From NCBI GenBank assembly GCA_027452265.1, contig DAIDGR010000110.1, forward strand, positions 1-64,000: DNA of 64,000 nt, written 5' to 3'. Under the pieces are notes generated by a model that worked only from the letters and a program-made list of their open reading frames with translations, ran no database searches and had not been told where the DNA came from. This document shows positions 54,070 through 62,642 of this stretch, piece after piece (the stretch's first letter is position 1; every line of letters starts with the position of its first letter). The position numbers and the translations under genes are program-made. The stretch comes from Caulobacteraceae bacterium (GTDB lineage Bacteria > Pseudomonadota > Alphaproteobacteria > Caulobacterales > Caulobacteraceae).

Positions 54070-54199
54070 TGTGACCAATCTTGATGACCGTGATGACGAA
54101 AATAAGGACCACGAAGCCGATCAGAGCCCCGGCAAGAAGCAGGTTGCGCGCGCGCCGCGCCTTCGCGGCCGCCTCGCTTTCCTGGTTGGGGTCGCTCAT
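54050..54199 (-). CDS. Small CoxF-like membrane protein (49 residues)
   Basis: Predicted MSDPNQESEAAAKARRAR, then a single membrane segment (NLLLAGALIGFVVLIFVI) and TVIKIGHNGGLTP. It is too short for many gene callers. It overlaps ctaB (ATGA, 54196-54199) and ctaG. Its position between ctaB and ctaG matches a small protein I recall as CoxF or cytochrome oxidase assembly protein in alphaproteobacteria. It probably acts in oxidase assembly at the inner membrane. Confidence 0.8.
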   Translation of the reverse strand: MSDPNQESEAAAKARRARNLLLAGALIGFVVLIFVITVIKIGHNGGLTP

Positions 54200-55206
54200 G
54201 GAAAAACCTGAGGGATGAGGCCCGGGGAGAGGGGCGCGAGCCCGGCCAGGCGCTCGATCAAAAGCGCCGCGAACAGGGCGAAGAGGTAGGCCAGAGAAAA
54301 GGCGAAGACGTCACGCGCGCGGCGCGCGCCCTTGCCCACCTTGTAGAGCGTCGTGCGGCCGTCCGCCGCGACGGGCTCCACATCATCGCGGGGCCCCGAT
54401 GCGGCCAGACGTGCGACGAGGGCGATCAGGCCCAGGCCGCCAAGACTCGCCACAGCCGCGTAAAGGACGCCGCCCAGACCTGTGATGACAGGGGCGAGAC
54501 CCAGCGGCGCGAGAACAAGGCAATAGGCAAGGATCTGCCAGCGCGTCGAGGCCCGGCCCCTGACCAGAGGCATCATCGGCACGCCGGCGGCGGCGTAGTC
54601 CTCACAGGTGTAGAGCGAAAGCGCCCAGAAGTGCGGCGGCGTCCAGACAAAGATGATGGCCACCAGGAGCCACGCGTTCAGCGGCGCCGTTCCGCTCGCG
54701 GCAGCCCAGCCGACCAGCGGCGGCAGGGCTCCAGCCAGGCCGCCGATGACGATATTTTGCGGCGTTCGGCGCTTCAGCCAAAGCGTATAGACAAGCACAT
54801 AGAAGGCGATGGTGAAGGCCAGCAATCCGGCCGCCAGCCAGTTGGTCGCCAGACCCATCACGCCCACGGACAGGATCGACAGGGTCAGGCCAAGCGCCCG
54901 AGCGTCGGAGGGCTGCACGCGCCCCGCGGGGACAGGGCGTCGCTTGGTCCGGCGCATGACCGCATCGATGTCCGAGTCGTAGGCCATGTTCAGCGCGGCG
55001 GATCCGCCGGCGCCGATGGTGATGCAAAGGATGGCCGCGAACCCCAGCCATGGATCGATCGGCGTGCGCGCGCACAGAAGCCCTGTGATCGCCGTGAACA
55101 CGACGAGAGACATCACCCGGGGCTTGAGCAGGGCGATGTAGTCCGATGCGCGGGCCACGTCCGCCGCCGGAGACGCTCCGGCGGCGATGGCCTCAGTCGT
55201 GTTCAT
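54196..55206 (-). CDS. ctaB: Protoheme IX farnesyltransferase (heme O synthase)
   Basis: Predicted 336 residues with eight or more membrane helices. The Asp-rich motifs AALNMAYDSDIDAVMRRTKRRP (about 85-106) and the loop TLWLKRRTPQNIVIGGLAGA are typical of the UbiA superfamily CtaB branch. It attaches the farnesyl tail to heme b for heme a. Sits between ctaD and the small TM gene. Start MNTTEAIAAG follows ctaD by 19 bases. Confidence 0.95.
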   Translation of the reverse strand: MNTTEAIAAGASPAADVARASDYIALLKPRVMSLVVFTAITGLLCARTPIDPWLGFAAILCITIGAGGSAALNMAYDSDIDAVMRRTKRRPVPAGRVQPSDARALGLTLSILSVGVMGLATNWLAAGLLAFTIAFYVLVYTLWLKRRTPQNIVIGGLAGALPPLVGWAAASGTAPLNAWLLVAIIFVWTPPHFWALSLYTCEDYAAAGVPMMPLVRGRASTRWQILAYCLVLAPLGLAPVITGLGGVLYAAVASLGGLGLIALVARLAASGPRDDVEPVAADGRTTLYKVGKGARRARDVFAFSLAYLFALFAALLIERLAGLAPLSPGLIPQVFP

Positions 55207-55225
55207 GCGAGCTCCGATCGGCCGA

Positions 55226-56905
55226 TCAGTGACCGTCCGCGTGGACCACCGGCAGTTCGTTGAACTGGTGGAAGGGCGGCGGCGAGGACAGGGTCCATTC
55301 CAGCGTCGTCGCCCCGGCGCCCCACGGATTGGCCCGAGCCGGACGGCGGCGCAGGGCGGCCTCCAGGATCATGCCCAGGAAGACCACGAGTCCGACCAGG
55401 GTGATCAGGTAGCCGATCGAGGACAGGTGGTTCCAGAACCGGAAGGCCACCGGGTAGTCGATGGACCGACGCGGCATGCCCTGCAGGCCCAGGAAGTGCT
55501 GCGGGAAGAAGATCACATTGACGCCGACAAAGGTCAGCCAGAAGTGCAGCACGCCCAGCGCTTCATTGTAGCGCACGCCCCACATCTTCTCGAACCAGTA
55601 GTAGAACCCGGCGAAAATCGCGAACACCGCGCCCAGGCTGAGCACGTAGTGGAAGTGGGCGACCACATAATAGCTGTCGTGCAGAGCGTAATCGATACCG
55701 GCATTGGCCAGGACCACGCCGGTGACGCCGCCCACGGTGAACAGGAAGATGAAGCCGATGGCGAACAGCATCGGCGTTTTGAACTCCAGCGATCCGCCCC
55801 ACATGGTCGCGATCCAGGAGAAAATCTTCACCCCCGTGGGAACCGCAATGACCATGGTCGCCGCGACGAAGTAGGCCTGCAGGTTGAGCGGCATGCCCAC
55901 CGTGAACATGTGGTGCGCCCAGACGATGAAGCCGAGGAAGCCGATCGCCACCATGGCGTAGGCCATGGCCAGGTAGCCGAACACCGGCTTGCCCGAGAAA
56001 GTCGAGACCACGTGGCTGATGATGCCAAAGCCCGGGATGATCAGGATGTACACCTCGGGGTGCCCGAAGAACCAGAACAGGTGCTGATACATCAGGGGAT
56101 CGCCGCCGCCGGCCGGATCAAAGAAGTGCGTGCCGAAATTCCGGTCGGTGAGGAGCATGGTGATGGCGCCCGCCAGAACCGGCAGGGACAGCAGAAGCAG
56201 GAAGACGGTGACCAGAATCGACCACACGAACAGCGGCATGCGGTGCAGGGTCATGCCCGGCGCGCGCATGTTGAAGATGGTGGTGATGAAATTGATCGCG
56301 CCGAGGATCGAGCTGGCCCCGGCCAGGTGAACCGACAGGATCACGCAGTCGAACGCCGGCCCCGGATGCCCGATGGTCGAGAGCGGCGCATACATGGTCC
56401 AGCCGCCGCCGAATCCGCGTCCCGGGCCGCCATCGACGAACATCGAGGTCAGCAGCATCACCCAGGAGGCGACCAGCAGCCAGAAGCTGATGTTGTTCAT
56501 CCGGGGGAACGCCATGTCGGGCGCGCCGATCATCAAGGGCACGAACCAGTTGCCGAATCCGCCAATCATGGCGGGCATGACCATGAAGAAGATCATGATC
56601 AGGCCGTGGGCCGTGACCACGGCGTAGTAGCCGTGCTTGGTCTGCTCCACGAGACCCATCAGATTGATCGCCGAATTGGGCGAGAACAGCTGGATGCCGG
56701 GCTCGGCCAGCTCCCAGCGAATCAGGCCCGACAGCAGGGCGCCGATGATCCCCGCCTGAATGGCGAAGATGATGTACAGCGTGCCGATGTCCTTATGGTT
56801 GGTCGACAGGAACCAGCGGGTGAAAAAGCCCGGTTTGGCGTCATGCGCGCCATGCCCACCCTGAACATGGGCGGCTCGACCGTGGGTCTGGGCGATGTCA
56901 GCCAT
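55226..56905 (-). CDS. ctaD: Cytochrome c oxidase subunit I (aa3 type)
   Basis: Predicted 559 residues with twelve membrane helices. Features: [37 protein letters not shown] (heme a ligand), [17 protein letters not shown] (CuB His and Tyr crosslink region), and [18 protein letters not shown] (heme ligands). The [16 protein letters not shown] segment and a K-channel YILI/PGFGII pattern mark an aa3-type A1 oxidase. Co-transcribed with ctaC, 30 bases away. Confidence 0.97.
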   Translation of the reverse strand: MADIAQTHGRAAHVQGGHGAHDAKPGFFTRWFLSTNHKDIGTLYIIFAIQAGIIGALLSGLIRWELAEPGIQLFSPNSAINLMGLVEQTKHGYYAVVTAHGLIMIFFMVMPAMIGGFGNWFVPLMIGAPDMAFPRMNNISFWLLVASWVMLLTSMFVDGGPGRGFGGGWTMYAPLSTIGHPGPAFDCVILSVHLAGASSILGAINFITTIFNMRAPGMTLHRMPLFVWSILVTVFLLLLSLPVLAGAITMLLTDRNFGTHFFDPAGGGDPLMYQHLFWFFGHPEVYILIIPGFGIISHVVSTFSGKPVFGYLAMAYAMVAIGFLGFIVWAHHMFTVGMPLNLQAYFVAATMVIAVPTGVKIFSWIATMWGGSLEFKTPMLFAIGFIFLFTVGGVTGVVLANAGIDYALHDSYYVVAHFHYVLSLGAVFAIFAGFYYWFEKMWGVRYNEALGVLHFWLTFVGVNVIFFPQHFLGLQGMPRRSIDYPVAFRFWNHLSSIGYLITLVGLVVFLGMILEAALRRRPARANPWGAGATTLEWTLSSPPPFHQFNELPVVHADGH

Positions 56906-56935
56906 CTGACCTGATGCTCCCTATAAGGACTTGAA

Positions 56936-57784
56936 CTATTCGGCCTTGGCCGACGCTGCCGGCGCGGCGGCGGCGACCTGGGCGGGCTGCGGAACCTTGC
57001 TCGCCACCCAATTCTTGAACTGATCCTCGGTCACCACATCCACCTCGATCGGCATGAAGGAGTGATTGGCGCCGCAGAGCTGCGAGCACTGACCGTAGAA
57101 TACGCCCGTGTGATCCGCCTTGAACCAGGTCTCATTGAGACGGCCCGGCACCGCGTCCAGCTTCACGCCAAAGGCCGGCACGGAAAACGAGTGGATCACA
57201 TCCTCGGCGGTGATCTCGACCTTCACGACCTTGCCCACCGGCACGACCATGGGATTGCTGGCGGCGAGCAGATAGGGCCGGTGCTGGGCCTTGGCGTCGT
57301 CCTCGGTGAGCGGGATCGAGGTCGCCGCGGGGATCTTCTGGTCGGGATAGGCATAGTCCCAGTTCCACTGCCGGCCGGTCACCTTCACCGTCATATACGG
57401 CTTGGGCATGTCGTGTTCAGCGAACAGCAGCTTGAACGAGAAGATGGCGATGAACATCAGGATCAGGACCGGCCCGACCGTCCAGGCGATCTCGACCGGC
57501 GTGTTGTGGCTGAACCGGGCCGGAACCGGGTTGGCGCGCTTGTTGAAGCGCACAATCACATAAACCAGCAGAACAAGGACCAGCAGCACGATCCCGGTGA
57601 TGATCGGCAGCAGGATGTCGTTATGGAAGAAGATCTGCTGGGCGCGGATCTGAGAGGCCGCGGGCTGCAGGTCGATGGCCTTGTTGGCCGGCTGGCCGAG
57701 CTGGTCTTCGGCCAAGGCCTGGCCGGCGACGAGGCTCAGGACGAGAGTCGTGAGGGATGCAATCGGAGCGACGCGAAACTTCAT
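56936..57784 (-). CDS. ctaC: Cytochrome c oxidase subunit II
   Basis: Predicted 282 residues. A signal peptide (SLTTLVLSLVAGQALA) is followed by two membrane helices and the CuA domain with VKVTGRQWNWDYAYPD, DVIHSFSVPAFGVKLDAVPG and the CuA site GQCSQLCGANHSFMP (about 229-243). ATG 57784 is chosen since the longer frame extends into the leader. The C-terminal 20 residues are Ala-rich. First gene of the cta operon. Confidence 0.97.
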   Translation of the reverse strand: MKFRVAPIASLTTLVLSLVAGQALAEDQLGQPANKAIDLQPAASQIRAQQIFFHNDILLPIITGIVLLVLVLLVYVIVRFNKRANPVPARFSHNTPVEIAWTVGPVLILMFIAIFSFKLLFAEHDMPKPYMTVKVTGRQWNWDYAYPDQKIPAATSIPLTEDDAKAQHRPYLLAASNPMVVPVGKVVKVEITAEDVIHSFSVPAFGVKLDAVPGRLNETWFKADHTGVFYGQCSQLCGANHSFMPIEVDVVTEDQFKNWVASKVPQPAQVAAAAPAASAKAE

Positions 57785-57877
57785 GGTCCTCTCGGCTCTT
57801 TCCGCGATGGGAGGGGCTTGACCATCGCCGGCGCCCGCAAGCGCGAACGATCCCGGCGAAGGCGTCCTTGGGGCGGT

Positions 57878-57906
57878 GCAATAGCCATAAGACGCTGGGT
57901 TGCCAA
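57878..57906 (-). promoter_or_regulatory. Promoter candidate for ctaC operon
   Basis: On the minus strand, TTGGCA (57906-57901) and GGCTATTGC (57886-57878) are 14 bases apart, close to the Caulobacter housekeeping pattern TTGaC-N10-14-GCTAnAwC with one or two mismatches. The leader would be about 85 bases. Confidence 0.4.
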
Positions 57907-58030
57907 GGCGGTTGCGCACCAGGATCGCCGCCAGCGACCGCCGCCGGGCAAATCGTGATGGCCCGCCCTTTCGGCCCGGAGCCCGCGAGGTTATGTCTCT
58001 TGACGGCTGCTCCCTCGGGTCTGTCCGCCC

Positions 58031-58144
58031 AGAGCACGATACGTTTTCGTGGAATCGGCGAAGACGCTGAATCGTGCTCTATCTTAAGCTCCCTGAGCGC
58101 GTTGCGAAGCGCCAGGTCGGTTCCGTCCAAACGCAACGCACTCT
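58031..58144 (+). repeat. CIR-like double-hairpin repeat, copy 3 (intergenic)
   Basis: 114 bp, the cleanest copy. Outer arms AGAGCACGAT (58031-58040) and ATCGTGCTCT (58071-58080) are perfect; hairpin 2 pairs GAGCGCGTTGCG (58095-58106) with CGCAACGCACTC (58132-58143, one mismatch). GANTC sites are GAATC at 58052-58056 (in the loop of hairpin 1) and 58069-58073. The TAA at offset 53 (tta at 58084-58086) is present in the minus frame that reads through copy 1. Confidence 0.9.
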
Positions 58145-58172
58145 CGTCGCATCGAAGAAACGATCCCGCCGC

Positions 58173-59603
58173 ATGAACGCTCCCGCCCTGTCGCCATCGA
58201 TCCTCGAAACCTCCGGCGTGTCGCCTGACCGCGCCGCCTCCATCCTTGGCGACGCCGTGACCGGGGCCGACGATGGTGAGATTTTTCTCGAACGATCCGA
58301 GAGCGAATCCTTCCTGTTCGACGATGGCCGCCTGAAGTCGGCGGCCTATGACTCGACCCAGGGCTTCGGCCTGAGGGTGGTGGCCGGCGAAACGGCTGGC
58401 TACGCCCATTCCAGCGATATCTCAGAAGCGGCTCTTCGCCGTGCGGCGTCCTCGGCCGCCCTCGCGAAGCGTGGCTATGAAGGGGTGGCGGCGGAGGGAC
58501 CGGTCGCCACCAATGCCCGCCTTTATGATGAGGACGATCCCCTCGCGGCGCCGGGCTTCGCTGACAAGATTGCGCTCCTGCAGGAGATCGACGCCTATGC
58601 GCGGGCCCGCGATCCGCGCGTGGCCCAGGTGGCTGTTGGGCTGGCGGGCGAGCGGCGAGTGGTGGAGATTCTGCGCGCCGATGGGCGCCTCATCCGCGAT
58701 ATCCGCCCTCTGGTGCGGCTCAATGTTCAGGTGACGGTGGAGTCCAACACCCGGCGTGAGACCGGCTCGTCGGGAGCCGGGGGCCGGGCCGGATTCGAGA
58801 CCTGGATCCGTCCGGATCGCTGGCGCGAACAGGTAGACGAGGCTCTGCGTCAGGCGCTGGTGAATCTCGAGGCGGTGGACTGCCCGGCCGGCGAGATGGA
58901 TGTGATCCTCGGGCCGGGCTGGAACGGCGTGCTGCTGCACGAAGCGGTCGGACATGGCCTCGAAGGCGACTTTAACCGCAAGGGGACCTCGGCCTTTTCC
59001 GGCCGGATTGGCGAGCGGGTCGCCGCGCCCGGCGTCACCGTGTTCGACGACGGCGCCATTGCCGGTCGGCGCGGCTCCCTGACCGTGGACGACGAGGGCA
59101 CGCCCACCAGCCGCACCATCCTGATCGAGGATGGAATTCTGCGCGGCTACATGCACGACCGCCAAAGCGCGCGCCTTATGGGCTGCGAGGTGACGGGTAA
59201 TGGCCGGCGTCAGTCCTACGCCCACGTTCCCATGCCGCGCATGACCAATACCGCCATGTTGGGGGGATCGCACAGTCGCGAAGACATGATCGCTTCGGTC
59301 CGTCGCGGACTCTACTGCGCCGCCTTCGCCGGCGGGCAGGTGGACATCACCAACGGCAAGTTCGTCTTCCAGTGCACGGAAGCCTATCTGATCGAGGACG
59401 GGCGTCTGGGCGCCCCGGTCAAGGGCGCCAGTCTGATCGGCGATGGGCCCTCGGCCCTGACCCGGGTCACCATGATCGGCGACGACTTCGCCTTCGATCC
59501 TGGCATCGGCGTGTGCGGCAAGGCCGGTCAGGGCGTGCCTGTGGGCGTCGGTCAGCCCTCCTTGAAGATCACGGGACTGACGGTCGGCGGCACCAGCGTG
59601 TGA
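58173..59603 (+). CDS. tldD: Metalloprotease TldD
   Basis: Predicted 476 residues from MNAPALSPSILETS. The zinc motif HEAVGHGLEGDF is near residue 256 (HExxxH), followed by FSGRIGERVAAPGVTVFDDG. TldD pairs with PmbA/TldE to degrade small peptides such as microcin B17 precursors and the CcdA antitoxin; tldE is not here. The upstream 33 codons of the open frame (MLYLKLPERVAKRQ...) lie in the CIR-like repeat and are rejected. The EamA gene overlaps its stop. Confidence 0.95.
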   Translation: MNAPALSPSILETSGVSPDRAASILGDAVTGADDGEIFLERSESESFLFDDGRLKSAAYDSTQGFGLRVVAGETAGYAHSSDISEAALRRAASSAALAKRGYEGVAAEGPVATNARLYDEDDPLAAPGFADKIALLQEIDAYARARDPRVAQVAVGLAGERRVVEILRADGRLIRDIRPLVRLNVQVTVESNTRRETGSSGAGGRAGFETWIRPDRWREQVDEALRQALVNLEAVDCPAGEMDVILGPGWNGVLLHEAVGHGLEGDFNRKGTSAFSGRIGERVAAPGVTVFDDGAIAGRRGSLTVDDEGTPTSRTILIEDGILRGYMHDRQSARLMGCEVTGNGRRQSYAHVPMPRMTNTAMLGGSHSREDMIASVRRGLYCAAFAGGQVDITNGKFVFQCTEAYLIEDGRLGAPVKGASLIGDGPSALTRVTMIGDDFAFDPGIGVCGKAGQGVPVGVGQPSLKITGLTVGGTSV

Positions 59604-60496
59604 GCCCGGCCCCGGCGGCCGGGCGCCTCGGCGGCCCGCTGGCCCGCCTCGTCCCGATCCTCGTCCTGGTCCTGGCCATGGCGTCCTTTCAGCTGGGCGC
59701 CTCCTTCGCCATCCGCCTGTTCTCCACGGTGGGACCCGCCGGGGCGGCCGCCCTTCGCATCCTCGCCTCGAGCCTCATCCTCGGCGTCGTCCGACGCCCC
59801 TGGCGGGGCCTTGGGCAGGGCCGGCCCCTGCGTGGCCTGATCGTTTATGGTCTGGCGCTAGGGACCATGAACACCCTGTTCTACATGGCCCTTCGCACCC
59901 TCCCCTTGGGCATCGCCGTGGCCATTGAGTTCATCGGCCCCCTGGGCGTCGCCATGGCCGCATCGCGCCGGGTGAGCGATCTGATCTGGGTCGGCCTGGC
60001 CGTCGCGGGCCTCGCCCTTCTCCTGCCGCTGGGCCTGTCCCAGGCCCATGTGGACGGGCGCGGCGCGCTGCTCGCCCTGGGCGCAGGAGCCTGCTGGGCT
60101 GTCTATATCCTGGCTGGCCGTCGGGCGGGCGAGGCGTTCGGCGCCGACGCAGCGGGCCTGGGCGTGATGGTCGCGGCCCTGGTCTTTGTTCCAACGCAAC
60201 TGGTGATTGAAGGCCCGCGCCTTTTTGTCCCCCAGGTGCTGCCCCTGGCCCTTCTGGTGGGCCTGCTTTCCAGCGCCCTGCCCTATTCGCTGGAGATGTA
60301 CGCCCTGACGCGCCTGCCCACTCGCGTGTTTGGCGCTCTGATGAGCCTGGAGCCGGCCGTGGGGGCCCTGGCCGGGGCGCTGCTGATCGGCCAGCATCTG
60401 AGCCTCGCCCAGTGGGCGGGGATCGTCGCGGTCATGAGCGCTTCGGCGGGGGCGGCCGCCACCGGGACCCTGCCGGCGGACGCGCCGAGCGAATAG
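59600..60496 (+). CDS. EamA/RhtA-type transporter
   Basis: Predicted 298 residues with GTG start (GTGAGCCCGGCC), overlapping tldD by four bases. Ten membrane segments in two repeats, with LFSTVGPAGAAALRILASS and AIEFIGPLGVAMAASRR matching the RhtA (threonine and homoserine exporter) form of EamA proteins. Probably a metabolite exporter; the link to tldD by overlap suggests removal of amino acids or peptides. Confidence 0.88.
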   Translation: MSPAPAAGRLGGPLARLVPILVLVLAMASFQLGASFAIRLFSTVGPAGAAALRILASSLILGVVRRPWRGLGQGRPLRGLIVYGLALGTMNTLFYMALRTLPLGIAVAIEFIGPLGVAMAASRRVSDLIWVGLAVAGLALLLPLGLSQAHVDGRGALLALGAGACWAVYILAGRRAGEAFGADAAGLGVMVAALVFVPTQLVIEGPRLFVPQVLPLALLVGLLSSALPYSLEMYALTRLPTRVFGALMSLEPAVGALAGALLIGQHLSLAQWAGIVAVMSASAGAAATGTLPADAPSE

Positions 60497-60521
60497 GCCG
60501 CCCTATTGGCCCCCTGAACGC

Positions 60522-62468
60522 CTACTCGCGCAGGGCTTGCGGCGAGACCTCCTGCAGGCCGGCGTCCGCATCCGGGGCGATCCCGCCGTGTCCGGGATGG
60601 GGGGGCGCGGTGTTCACCCCGTGCGCCCAGTGCTTGAGGAAGGGGGCCAGGACGAGAAACAGGGCGCCAAATCCGACCCCCGCCCAGCCGATGGCGTTGA
60701 ACATGCCCAGCGATGTCCTCAGAGCGGCGGCAGGGTCGAGCACCTGCCCCCCCGCCGTGGCGGTCCCCGCCAGGGCGGCGATCCGCGCGCCGATGAATTC
60801 AGCGGCCGAGGTGGCCATGAACCAGACGGCCATCAGCGTCGAGACCAGGGTCGCCGGCGAAAGCTTGGTCACCTCGCTCATGCCCACCGGGCTGAGGCAG
60901 AGCTCGCCGGTGGTGTGCAGCAGGTAGGCGAAGCCAAGCACCGCCAGAGGCAGGCGGAACTGGGCGTCGGCCAGCCCCCCGCTCCAGACGATCAGCAGAA
61001 AGCCCAGGCCCACCTGAGCCAGGCCAAGGCCGAACTTGGTGACCGGGTTGGGGTCGCGGCCGACCCTCCCAAGATAGGTCCACAGCCCGGCGAACACCGG
61101 CGCCAGAAGAAGGATGAATCCCGCGTTGAAGGACTGGGTCTGCGAGGCGGTGAAGCTCATATCGATCCAGATGTGCGGACCGCTCAGATGCAACCCCGGC
61201 AGCATGTCGGGCGTGGCCAGAACAAGGGTCAGGCCCAGAAGGCCGATCTCGATCGGGGCGGAGATGAGCTTCAGCTCGGTGTTCTGTTGCGCGAACAGGT
61301 TGAGCGAGGTGGCGGCCTGCTCGAACAGGGTGAAGAAGACGATCGAGCCGGCGATCAGGACGAAGGCCAGCATCAGGCGCTCGCGCTCGATCTTGCCGAG
61401 CCGCAGGAAGAAGCCGCCGAGATAGATCAGGACCGCGATCCAGCCCAGGCCCAGGGCCCCGCCGACAAAGGCGTTATGCTGCACCAGCAGCCAGACTCCC
61501 GCGACGCCGGCCAGACCGGCGGCATAGATGGTCCATTCCAGGCTGAGAGGCCCGAGGGTCGGCTTGGCCAGACGCACCGGATCCGGCGACTCGCCCCGGC
61601 CCTCCAGCCAGCTGCGGCCGAACATGAAGGTCACCCAGCCGGCCGCCATGCCCACACCCGCGGCGCCAAATCCCCAGGCCCATCCCAGCGTCTGGCCGAG
61701 ATAGCCGCACAGCACCGCAGCCCAGAAGGCCCCGAGATTGACGCCGTAATAATAGAGGGTGAAGCCAGGATCGCGGCGCGGATCGCCCTCGCCGTAAAGC
61801 TTACCGACGATCGAGGATATGTTGGCCTTGAGGAAACCTACCCCCATGATGATCAGGGCGAGGGCCAGATAGAGGGCGTTCTGGAACAGGCTGGGGCCAG
61901 GATGGGTCGCGAGGCTGTACTCGGACTTGGGCAGGCGGGCCGGCAAGGGGGCTGAGGCGGGAAGTCCGGCGATCCTGAGCGCGCCATCGGCGTCAGAGGA
62001 GAAGGCGTAGCCGTGGCCGCCGACCTCGACCTTGACCACCTGATCGCCGCCCCGCCCTTCGGGAACCAGGGCATAGTGTGCGCCGTGAACCACAAGGTCC
62101 TGCCGCGCCGGGGGGCCCTCGACGGCCATCAGGCCCTGACCGATCACCAGGAGCAGGGCGCCGAACGCCACGGCCTTGCGCGCGCCGAGGAACCTGTCCG
62201 CCAGGACCCCGCCCACCAGGGGCAGGAGATAGGCCAGAGTGGCGTACGATCCATAGACGCCGCTGGCGGCGGCCTGATCCATCAGGAAGTGCTGGGTCAG
62301 ATAGAAAATCAGCAGGCCGCGCATGCCGTAGTAGGAAAAGCGCTCCCACATCTCGGCGAAAAAGAGAACGAACAGACCCTTGGGGTGGGTGCGCGCGAGT
62401 TGCAGGGCGACCGGCAGCCCCGTCGCCAGAGTGACCACGACGCCGACGAGAATGACGATATTGTTCAT
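60522..62468 (-). CDS. POT-family peptide transporter with long extracytoplasmic insertion
   Basis: Predicted 648 residues, well above the usual 450-500 of bacterial POT proteins. The proton-coupled signature EMWERFSYYGMRGLL is at residues 39-53, and KANISSIVGKLY and FTLYYYGVNLGAFWA follow. About residues 117-185 (GPPARQDLVVHG to SLATHPG) form an extra hydrophilic domain rich in Val, Gly and Asp between membrane segments. These transporters move di- and tripeptides with protons. Convergent with the EamA gene. Confidence 0.88.
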   Translation of the reverse strand: MNNIVILVGVVVTLATGLPVALQLARTHPKGLFVLFFAEMWERFSYYGMRGLLIFYLTQHFLMDQAAASGVYGSYATLAYLLPLVGGVLADRFLGARKAVAFGALLLVIGQGLMAVEGPPARQDLVVHGAHYALVPEGRGGDQVVKVEVGGHGYAFSSDADGALRIAGLPASAPLPARLPKSEYSLATHPGPSLFQNALYLALALIIMGVGFLKANISSIVGKLYGEGDPRRDPGFTLYYYGVNLGAFWAAVLCGYLGQTLGWAWGFGAAGVGMAAGWVTFMFGRSWLEGRGESPDPVRLAKPTLGPLSLEWTIYAAGLAGVAGVWLLVQHNAFVGGALGLGWIAVLIYLGGFFLRLGKIERERLMLAFVLIAGSIVFFTLFEQAATSLNLFAQQNTELKLISAPIEIGLLGLTLVLATPDMLPGLHLSGPHIWIDMSFTASQTQSFNAGFILLLAPVFAGLWTYLGRVGRDPNPVTKFGLGLAQVGLGFLLIVWSGGLADAQFRLPLAVLGFAYLLHTTGELCLSPVGMSEVTKLSPATLVSTLMAVWFMATSAAEFIGARIAALAGTATAGGQVLDPAAALRTSLGMFNAIGWAGVGFGALFLVLAPFLKHWAHGVNTAPPHPGHGGIAPDADAGLQEVSPQALRE

Positions 62469-62604
62469 GCCTGTCCCCGCCTGGCTCTTGCTGCGCGTCG
62501 TCGGCGTCGAAACAGGCGCCAGACGTTCAAGGCCCTTGGAATTCGCCCCTTAGGCGGCCCTGACCCTCTTGTACATGCGCGCGATTGTCCATCCCGCCGC
62601 GTCG

Positions 62605-62642
62605 GCCCAGGAGGCTTGGTAGGCCCAGGAGGCTCAGTAGGC
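62605..62642. repeat. Imperfect 18-bp tandem duplication at gshA stop
   Basis: On the minus strand, TGAGCCTCCTGGGCCTAC is followed by CAAGCCTCCTGGGCC. The TGA of the first unit is the gshA stop. In the second unit the same position is CAA, so a TGA/CAA change separates the two units. Confidence 0.5.

Larger units (their letters stand above)
57785..58172. other. 388-bp intergenic region between ctaC and tldD with repeat copy 3
   Basis: The region divides divergent ctaC and tldD. It contains a ctaC promoter candidate (57878-57906) and CIR-like copy 3 (58031-58144), which ends 28 bases before the tldD start. No coding frame is supported: the frames reading through it (for example one starting MLYLKLPERV) use repeat-derived residues. 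Confidence 0.75.

Noticed and set aside
55187..56914. 575-codon plus-strand frame antisense to ctaD
   Set aside because: His/Gln/Asp-rich translation caused by antisense reading of hydrophobic codons; no signature and no ribosome site.
57621..58409. 262-codon minus frame across the repeat, and frames 57757-58176
   Set aside because: They read through ctaC, intergenic DNA and repeat copy 3 without a plausible start or any family similarity.
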